From: an uncultured Collinsella sp.
GTDB lineage: Bacteria > Actinomycetota > Coriobacteriia > Coriobacteriales > Coriobacteriaceae
Assembly (NCBI GenBank): GCA_900544235.1
Contig: UQUL01000035.1
Location: 1 to 20,253, forward strand
Reading direction: 5' to 3'
Length of the DNA: 20,253 nucleotides
The position numbers were made by a program, and so were the translations under genes. The notes under the pieces are model-generated. The model ran no database searches, was not told where the DNA came from, and saw only the letters and a program-made list of their open reading frames with translations. This document shows positions 15,321 to 20,253 of this stretch, one piece after another; positions within the stretch are counted from its first letter, which is position 1, and each line of letters begins with the position of its first letter.

Positions 15321-16862
15321 CTACTGTGCGGTACTGAGCGAGCGCTTGACTGCATCACGCCAGCCCGCAAGGTTTTGCTCGCGACGCTCGGCGGACATAT
15401 GGGGAAGGAAGGTCCTAACGATCTGGGCATTTTGCTCCAGCTCTTCAAGGTCTTCCCAATAGCCGACGGCAAGACCCGCCAAGTATGCGGCACCGATTGC
15501 CGTGGTCTCCACCGTCTCGCATTGCAGCACGGGGATATCCAGCAGGTCGGCCTGGAATTGCATGATGAACTCGTTGCGTGAGGCGCCGCCATCGACGGAC
15601 AGGCGCTCAATCGAAAGTCCCACGTCCTGCTCCATGGCGCGCAGCACGTCATAACTCTGGTAGGCCATGGACTCGCAGGCCGCACGCACAATGGTCGCGC
15701 GACTCGAGGCACCGGTCAGGCCGCACACGATACCGCGGGCATGCGGATCCCACCAGGGAGCGCCCAAACCCGCAAAGGCGGGAACGAAGTAGCAGCCCTC
15801 GTTGTCGTTGATTGAAACGGCGAGTTGCGCGGACTCGCTCACACTCGAGATGATGCCCATGTTGTTGCGCAGCCAGTTCATGGTGGAACCGGCGGCAAAG
15901 ATAGAACCCTCGAGCGCATAGCTGATCTTGCCGTCCGCGGCGATACCGATCGTGGAGACCAGACCGTTCTTGGATTCGACGACCTCGTCGCCGGTGTTCA
16001 TGAGCATAAAGCAACCCGTGCCATAGGTGTTTTTGGTCTGGCCGGGATGGAAGCAGCAGTGGCCGAACAGCGACGCCTGCTGATCGCCCGCCACGCCCAT
16101 GATGGGCGGCATGTTGGTCATGATGTCGCTCGCGACGCGGCCGTAGTCGCCCGAGCTCCAACGAACCTCGGGCATCATGGAACGTGGAACGTCAAAGAGC
16201 GCCAGCAGGTCGTCGTCCCAATCGAGCGTATGGATATTAAAGAGCGCCGTGCGGCTGGCATTGGTGTAGTCGGTGGCAAAGACCTGACTGCCGGTGAGGT
16301 TGTAGATGAGCCAGGTGTCGATGGTGCCGAACATGAGGTCGCCCGCCGCCGCGCTCTCACGCGCACCGTCGACGTTGTCGAGGATCCACTGCACCTTGGA
16401 AGCCGAGAAATACGGATCGAGCGTGAGTCCCGTGCGGGAGCGCACCAGCTCTTCTGCGCCTCGCTCGACCAGCTCGTCGATCAGAGGTGCGGTGCGACGG
16501 CATTGCCACACGATGGCGTTATAGATGGGTTGGCCGCTTATGCGGTCCCACACCACCGTGGTCTCGCGCTGGTTGGAGATACCGATGGCGGCGATGCGGT
16601 CAGAATGGATGCCGCTCTTAAACTGGACCTCCATCATCACGCCGATCTGGCTGGCAAGCACCTCCATGGGGTCTTGCTCTATCCAACCGGGACGCGGGAA
16701 GCTGGTTTTGACGCTACGACGTGCCTGCGCGACGATGCAGCCGTACTCGTCGACGATGGTCGCAAGTACCGAGGTGGTGCCGCAGTCGAGCGCCATGATG
16801 TAGGAACCGCCAAAGTTAAACGAGGCATCTTCCATGCCCAGGCTGCCCAGATTCAACGACAT
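15321..16862 (-). CDS. glpK: Glycerol kinase
   Basis: GlpK phosphorylates glycerol to glycerol 3-phosphate in the cytoplasm. The 513-residue product shows the FGGY-kinase features: an N-terminal phosphate loop, GISNQRETTVVWD, YFSASKVQWILDN, GDQQASLFG, KNTYGTGCF and the C-terminal DGGASRNEF. The first loop reads ALDCGTTS where most glycerol kinases have ALDQGTTS. The N-terminus is about 14 residues longer than usual. The ATG at 16860-16862 has AAAGGTG 6 nt upstream; an internal Met10 is an alternative. It starts 13 nt after the tsaC stop, so the two may be cotranscribed. No glpF or glpD neighbour is in the window. Confidence 0.95.
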   Translation of the reverse strand: MSLNLGSLGMEDASFNFGGSYIMALDCGTTSVLATIVDEYGCIVAQARRSVKTSFPRPGWIEQDPMEVLASQIGVMMEVQFKSGIHSDRIAAIGISNQRETTVVWDRISGQPIYNAIVWQCRRTAPLIDELVERGAEELVRSRTGLTLDPYFSASKVQWILDNVDGARESAAAGDLMFGTIDTWLIYNLTGSQVFATDYTNASRTALFNIHTLDWDDDLLALFDVPRSMMPEVRWSSGDYGRVASDIMTNMPPIMGVAGDQQASLFGHCCFHPGQTKNTYGTGCFMLMNTGDEVVESKNGLVSTIGIAADGKISYALEGSIFAAGSTMNWLRNNMGIISSVSESAQLAVSINDNEGCYFVPAFAGLGAPWWDPHARGIVCGLTGASSRATIVRAACESMAYQSYDVLRAMEQDVGLSIERLSVDGGASRNEFIMQFQADLLDIPVLQCETVETTAIGAAYLAGLAVGYWEDLEELEQNAQIVRTFLPHMSAERREQNLAGWRDAVKRSLSTAQ

Positions 16863-16875
16863 CGCTTACACCTTT

Positions 16876-17619
16876 CTATTGCATCGGGTCGGACAGGACC
16901 CGTTCGATCTCTGATGCGGGAAGTGCACCTTGGCGCAGGATCTGGAGCCCGCCGTGCTGGAACGACACGATGGTCGAGGCGTCGCGACACGGGGTCTCGC
17001 CGGCGTCGACGGCAACATCGACCCCCTCCAGGATGCGACCTTCGACGGCGGCAAAGCTTGCCGGCGAGGGCGCGCCGTGTGTGTTGGCGCTCGTGCAGGC
17101 AAGGGGACTGCCGCAGGCGCGGATGAGCGCTTGGACCACGGGAGAGGCCGAAGCGCGCAGGGCCACGGTGTCGTCGGCAGCACGCATAAAGGTCGGCACG
17201 CAGGGAGCCGCCTTGACCACGATAGTCAGGGCTCCCGGCCAGCATCGTCGCGCAAGTACGCGGGCATCTTCCGGGATATCCACGCCATAGCGGTCGAGCG
17301 CCTCGACACCATCGACCAGCCAAGCGACGGTTTGCGTGAGTTCACGTTGCTTGAGAGTGAAGATACGGCGGTAGCCGGTACCGAGCGCAGGGACCGCGGC
17401 GCCATTGACGGCAGCCTGCGGATCGCGCGGCCACGATGGGAATTCGCCTGTATCTTGGGGCACGGCGTCCGAGAAGGCGTTGACCGCCACGGCGACACCG
17501 TAAACCGTCTCGGTCGGGATCAGCGCCAGGCCGCCGCGGCCGAGCACCTCGGCCGCGCGCTCGACGGCAAGCCGATGCGGCTCGCGCGTTCCCTCATATA
17601 CCCGATAGACCGTCTGCAT
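16876..17619 (-). CDS. tsaC: Threonylcarbamoyl-AMP synthase, YrdC/TsaC type
   Basis: This enzyme makes threonylcarbamoyl-AMP from Thr, bicarbonate and ATP for the tRNA modification t6A. The 247-residue protein shows the YrdC pattern: LIPTETVYGV (34-42), RRIFTLKQR (84-92), WPGALTIVV (127-135), SPLACTSAN (171-179) and STIVSF (215-220). Between the first two motifs there is an insert of roughly 25 residues, and the usual RPxxxPL after the LKxR motif is missing, so the active site is somewhat atypical. It is longer than TsaC (about 190) but lacks the extra C-terminal domain of Sua5 (about 340). The ATG lacks a strong ribosome site. It lies 13 nt before glpK. Confidence 0.85.
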   Translation of the reverse strand: MQTVYRVYEGTREPHRLAVERAAEVLGRGGLALIPTETVYGVAVAVNAFSDAVPQDTGEFPSWPRDPQAAVNGAAVPALGTGYRRIFTLKQRELTQTVAWLVDGVEALDRYGVDIPEDARVLARRCWPGALTIVVKAAPCVPTFMRAADDTVALRASASPVVQALIRACGSPLACTSANTHGAPSPASFAAVEGRILEGVDVAVDAGETPCRDASTIVSFQHGGLQILRQGALPASEIERVLSDPMQ

Positions 17620-17637
17620 GTGTATGCCAGCCCCTTA

Positions 17638-17706
17638 CGCTCTGGTGCAAGTTTGTTTACTGTGGGGCATTCTCGCACGAAACGTTCAACCTATTTGCCC
17701 AGAGCG
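17638..17706. repeat. Spaced 8-bp inverted repeat between hicB and tsaC
   Basis: CGCTCTGG (17638-17645) and CCAGAGCG (17699-17706) are perfect complements separated by 53 bp. They occupy most of the gap between hicB and tsaC. This could be a folded leader of tsaC or the remnant of an insertion boundary. No clear promoter or T-run terminator was found between the genes. Confidence 0.4.
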
Positions 17707-17753
17707 CATGTTGGTTTGGTGAGCGGCTCTAGTAGTCGGTGAAAGTGAGGGGG

Positions 17754-18200
17754 TTATTGGACTGCGACGAACTTCTTTGGCCTGCCGGCGTGGCGTCTTT
17801 GGGCGGCGTAGCGCTCGATGCTGTCTATCGTTATCATCCGACGGCCGTCGACGAGTTCAACATCGAGTTTTCCGGCTTTGACCAGCGCGGTAATCCGCGG
17901 AGCGGAGACTTTGAGGTCCAGCGCTGCATCTTTAAATGTTCGGCACGCCGCTTCCCGAGCGTCCTCGTGGTCGATTTCGACTGAAAGGGCCACGACCTCG
18001 GCCGAGCGTTCGTACCCTGCCGGAGTCAAACCGTTGTTGAGGTCGTCGGCCAAAAACGCCATCAGCGCCTCGGTGGCATGGGTAATCGCTTCTTCGCGCG
18101 TATCGCCATCGGCAAAGGCGCCGGGAAGCTGCGGGAAGCTGGCGCAGTAACCGTCGTCTTCTTTTATGAGAACGCAGTCATAGGTAAATCGCTGCCTCAT
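17754..18200 (-). CDS. hicB: HicB-family antitoxin with C-terminal DNA-binding region
   Basis: HicB binds and neutralises the HicA toxin and represses the operon. Residues 1-70 show the HicB partial RNase H-like fold (YDCVLIKEDDGYCASFPQLPG, then DTREEAITHATEAL). Residues about 85-132 look like a helix-turn-helix (LKVSAPRITALVKAGKL, GRRMITIDSIERYAAQ), and the tail contains AGRPKK, which resembles an AT-hook core. I chose the ATG at 18198-18200 because GGAGG lies 4 nt upstream; the frame is open 15 codons further, but that part overlaps hicA. It begins 11 nt after the hicA stop. The AT-rich palindrome upstream of hicA is the likely binding site. Confidence 0.88.
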   Translation of the reverse strand: MRQRFTYDCVLIKEDDGYCASFPQLPGAFADGDTREEAITHATEALMAFLADDLNNGLTPAGYERSAEVVALSVEIDHEDAREAACRTFKDAALDLKVSAPRITALVKAGKLDVELVDGRRMITIDSIERYAAQRRHAGRPKKFVAVQ

Positions 18201-18211
18201 TTTGCCTCCAA

Positions 18212-18397
18212 CTACCATCCAGCTTGGCGACGAATACTTGCCCACGTGCCCTTCTTTGGTCGATCACCACCAGAGCCGTTCACGGTGACAACACGATCGC
18301 CAGAAACATACTTAGCATGACTACCGACTTGCGCGACCTTCACGAATCCATCGTGCTTGAGTAGGGCAATGATTTCCCGAAAGGTAGGAGGTTGCAT
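18212..18397 (-). CDS. hicA: HicA-family mRNA interferase toxin
   Basis: HicA is a small double-stranded-RNA-binding-fold ribonuclease that cleaves mRNA and blocks translation until HicB binds it. The 61-residue product shows the core pattern: REIIALLKHDGFVKV, the catalytic His27 in VGSHAKYV, and the C-terminal KKGTWASIRRQAGW, similar to the common KKGTLRSILRQAGI. The more distal PxH-type sequence is replaced by VNGSGG. The ATG has AGAGGT 6 nt upstream. Toxin first, antitoxin second is a normal hicAB order. The promoter lies directly upstream. Confidence 0.92.
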   Translation of the reverse strand: MQPPTFREIIALLKHDGFVKVAQVGSHAKYVSGDRVVTVNGSGGDRPKKGTWASIRRQAGW

Positions 18398-18421
18398 GGG
18401 CCGACCTCTTTCAGCCGTCCT

Positions 18422-18451
18422 AATTATAAACTACTTTATAATTTTTGTTAA
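18422..18451 (-). promoter_or_regulatory. hicAB promoter with overlapping palindromic operator
   Basis: On the minus strand TTAACA (-35, 18446-18451), a 17-bp spacer and a perfect TATAAT (-10, 18423-18428) form a near-consensus promoter. A perfect inverted repeat with 9-bp arms, AATTATAAA and TTTATAATT around a 4-bp centre (18422-18443), covers the -10 and most of the spacer. A repressor bound there would block RNA polymerase. HicB is the obvious candidate. Confidence 0.85.
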
Positions 18452-18465
18452 CCAGTTAATAAATA

Positions 18466-19716
18466 TTACTGGCGCTGCTTGGGCTCGGTGACGATGGCTC
18501 GGACGATGCGGGGGCGATCGGTGAGGTCGCGGACGATGCGCACGTCCGAAAGACCCGCCTGGCGGCAGAGATCGGCAGCAGCGTCGAGAGCGCCCTCGTA
18601 GAGCTCGCAGGCAAACAGGCCGCCGGCGCGCAACATGTAGGGCGCCGCATTGAGCAGGCGGCGGAAGATATCGAGGCCGTCGGCGCCGCCCTCGAGCGCC
18701 AGGTCGGGCTCAAAGTCCTTGACCTCGTGCGGCAGCGAGCGCATGACGCCGGTCGGGATGTAAGGTGGGTTGGAGACAAGCACGTCGAAGGTGCCCCACT
18801 CCTCGCGGGGAATGGAACTCACCAGGTTCGTGAGGCTAAAGGCGACCTCATCGGATGTGAGACCGAGCGCGTCGCGGTTTTTGGTGGCCAGATCGATAGC
18901 GCGCGGCTCGATATCGGTGGCGGTGCAGGTAACGTGGCCGCGGCGCTCCCAGGCAAGGGAGAGCGAGATGCAACCCGTGCCGCAGCCGACCTCGAGAACG
19001 CGGGCGATGCGGGGCTCGGCTGGGGCAGGCGAAGCGGCATCCTGAGCTGAAGCCGTCTCCTGGTCGGCACCCTCGATGGCGATGCCGTATTCGTCGAGCT
19101 CGGACTCGGCGGCTTCCGTGGCTTCGGCTTCTGCTGCCTGCGCGGCGGCTTCCTCGGCCTCGCGGTCGGCCAGCTCCTCGGCATAGGCACGGCTGCCCAA
19201 TACGTCGCCGCCTAGCGCCGCCTCATCGGCAGCCGTCAGGTTAGCGGCACGGCGCTCGGCGGTCGCGCGTTCGTCTGCCAGCGCGGCCTCGGCCTTGCGT
19301 GCCTCCTCGACCTCATCGTTCCAAGGCAGCTCAACACGCTGACGGGCAGCAGCCTCGGGGCTCAGCACCTCGGCATCCAGATAATTGAGGACTTCCTCGA
19401 CGAGCATCTCGGTCTCGGGGCGCGGAATGAGCACACCGGGGGCGCACGCGACGTCGATCATGCGAAACTGCGTGCTGCCCGTGATGTATTGCAGCGGCTC
19501 GCCCTTAGCGCGGCGGACAACGGCCGCATGCATGGTCTCGAGCTGGGACGCGTTAAGCGTCTCGTCCATACGCATATATAGGTCAATGCGCGCCAGGCCC
19601 GTGGCGGCGCACAGCAGCCACTCGGCAGAAAGACGGGGGTGCTCCTCGCCGCGCTCGGCCAGGTACTCCTTGGTCCACTCGAGACAACGCTTGATGGTCC
19701 AAATCTCGTTTGCCAT
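18466..19716 (-). CDS. prmC: Release-factor glutamine methyltransferase with long internal insert
   Basis: PrmC methylates the Gln of the GGQ motif in release factors RF1 and RF2 using S-adenosylmethionine. The N-terminal helical domain runs to about residue 95 with GEPLQYITG (72-80) and IPRPETE (97-103). The methyltransferase core has EVGCGTG (242-248, SAM binding) and the catalytic NPPYI (316-320). Between IPRPETE and the SAM loop lie about 120 extra residues (about 115-236), very rich in Ala, Glu and Asp; normal PrmC has only a short link there and totals about 280 residues, against 416 here. The ATG at 19714-19716 has GGAGG 5 nt upstream. prfA is not in the window. Confidence 0.93.
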   Translation of the reverse strand: MANEIWTIKRCLEWTKEYLAERGEEHPRLSAEWLLCAATGLARIDLYMRMDETLNASQLETMHAAVVRRAKGEPLQYITGSTQFRMIDVACAPGVLIPRPETEMLVEEVLNYLDAEVLSPEAAARQRVELPWNDEVEEARKAEAALADERATAERRAANLTAADEAALGGDVLGSRAYAEELADREAEEAAAQAAEAEATEAAESELDEYGIAIEGADQETASAQDAASPAPAEPRIARVLEVGCGTGCISLSLAWERRGHVTCTATDIEPRAIDLATKNRDALGLTSDEVAFSLTNLVSSIPREEWGTFDVLVSNPPYIPTGVMRSLPHEVKDFEPDLALEGGADGLDIFRRLLNAAPYMLRAGGLFACELYEGALDAAADLCRQAGLSDVRIVRDLTDRPRIVRAIVTEPKQRQ

Positions 19717-19734
19717 GGGGCCCTCCCCTCTTAA

Positions 19735-19791
19735 GCGCCGGACGGCGCGCGAATGTCGGAGCAGATTGTACGCGAGGCCAGCGCTTGGCAA
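19735..19791 (-). promoter_or_regulatory. Possible prmC promoter and leader hairpin
   Basis: On the minus strand TTGCCA (19786-19791) precedes TACAAT (19765-19770) with a 15-bp spacer, shorter than ideal, but the -10 is good and matches that of the atp operon. A hairpin, GCGCC-GGAC-GGCGC (19735-19748), follows in the leader, just before the GGAGG site. Confidence 0.45.
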
Positions 19792-20107
19792 GGGACGATT
19801 GAAGGCGATTATCGAGAATCAGCCCAGATTTTTGCACCGAGCTCGCTCAAAGTGTTCATTCGTCGACGTCTAAATCTGCATTCGTCAAGCTTTTGGCAAG
19901 GTTGACCCAAAACTGACCAATATCTAACCAAGAACTTGCCAAATCACTTGACGTGCGACGCATCAAAAAATGCACTGCGACTTCTTGAACGATTTTTTGA
20001 GCATTATTTTCAATAGCAGATAAATGCCGCTAATTTCTTTGAGCAGGTAGCCGGCTTCATGGCCATCAAAGCCGATTGAATAACATCTCAAAGCAATGTG
20101 CCCAACC
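19792..20107. other. Gene-free AT-richer stretch upstream of prmC
   Basis: No credible coding region was found on either strand; the open frames here are short and lack ribosome sites. Base composition is visibly more AT-rich than the flanking genes. It contains a perfect 9-bp inverted repeat, TTTGGCAAG (19892-19900) and CTTGCCAAA (19935-19943), with a 34-nt loop, and a 6-bp stem CGGCTT/AAGCCG at about 20050-20075. It may hold an unannotated small RNA or the upstream regulatory region of a gene beyond the window. Confidence 0.5.
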
Positions 20108-20136
20108 TAGTCATTTAAGAACGTCCCCAATGACTA
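20108..20136 (+). repeat. Hairpin with AACGTCCCC loop (repeat copy 2, module A)
   Basis: TAGTCATT (20108-20115) pairs perfectly over 8 bp with AATGACTA (20129-20136). The 13-nt loop is TAAGAACGTCCCC. The loop core GAACGTCCCCAA matches that at 4566-4577, while the stems share nothing. Confidence 0.7.
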
Positions 20137-20144
20137 CCTCTAAG

Positions 20145-20197
20145 GCGCCGCAGGTTGAGCATACCGCATCCGGAGCAAGGCAGCGCCGCAGGTAGAG
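20145..20197 (+). repeat. Direct repeat pair GCGCCGCAGGTNGAG
   Basis: GCGCCGCAGGTTGAG (20145-20159) and GCGCCGCAGGTAGAG (20183-20197) differ at one base and are spaced 38 bp apart start to start. They lie between module A and module B of repeat copy 2 and are not found in copy 1. Confidence 0.75.
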
Positions 20198-20200
20198 GAC

Positions 20201-20253
20201 GGACAGCGAGCGGGTCGCATTTGAGACAAGGTGACGTGAAACGAAAGGGCGCT
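20201..20253 (+). repeat. Structured repeat copy 2, module B (cut by window end)
   Basis: GGACAGCGA (20201-20209) and CAAGGTGACGTGAAAC (20227-20242) repeat the blocks at 4614 and 4640 with exactly the same 26-nt offset; the second block matches at 14 of 16 positions. The 17 bases between are unrelated to copy 1. The 3' half that would pair with them lies outside the window. Confidence 0.7.

Noticed and set aside
17739..17984. An 81-codon plus-strand frame opposite hicB
   Set aside because: hicB on the minus strand has clear family motifs and a strong ribosome site; this frame has neither.

Overview
The window looks like chromosomal DNA of a GC-rich actinobacterium of the class Coriobacteriia, most likely Collinsella or a close relative. 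This rests on base composition, on the ATP synthase protein sequences (for example a c subunit of the actinobacterial VIGYG type), on frequent GTG/TTG starts with strong GGAGG-type ribosome sites, and on AACGTCCCC-type intergenic repeats that I associate with this group from memory. No rRNA or tRNA gene, CRISPR array, insertion sequence or prophage gene was seen. Almost all genes run on the minus strand; pepT is the only clear plus-strand gene.

Left part (1-4500): a phosphohexomutase, then a compact two-gene unit in which a DtxR-type metal-dependent repressor precedes a zinc-type homocysteine S-methyltransferase, closed by a strong terminator. Divergent from it is pepT (peptidase T), with its own strong terminator. 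The dtxR-pepT gap holds a perfect 8+2+8 palindrome, GGTATGCC-GT-GGCATACC, placed so that it could control both directions.

Centre (4500-14360): a 270-bp structured repeat region, then the minus-strand cell-envelope pair murA and an LCP-family (LytR-CpsA-Psr) glycopolymer ligase. These lie directly downstream of a complete F1Fo ATP synthase operon in the order atpI-like, B, E, F, H, A, G, D, C. A recognisable promoter precedes the operon. A strong hairpin between atpC and murA sits almost on the murA ribosome site.

Right part (14500-20253): upp (uracil salvage), glpK (glycerol kinase), a YrdC/TsaC-type threonylcarbamoyl-AMP synthase, a hicA-hicB toxin-antitoxin pair with an AT-rich promoter/operator palindrome, and prmC (release-factor glutamine methyltransferase) carrying an unusual insert of about 120 residues rich in Ala and Glu. 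The hicAB pair separates prmC from tsaC, two translation-related genes that are often neighbours in actinobacteria. The last 537 bp have no gene but contain a second copy of the structured repeat.

The most interesting signal is the two-copy structured repeat (4536-4721 and 20108-20253). A short conserved loop containing AACGTCCCC sits inside hairpins whose stems differ completely between copies but pair perfectly. It is followed by a conserved block, GGACAGCGA then 17 variable bases then CAAGGTGNCNTGAAAC, with identical spacing in both copies. Conserved loops on changing, self-complementary stems suggest a mobile or RNA element under structural selection rather than degenerate sequence.
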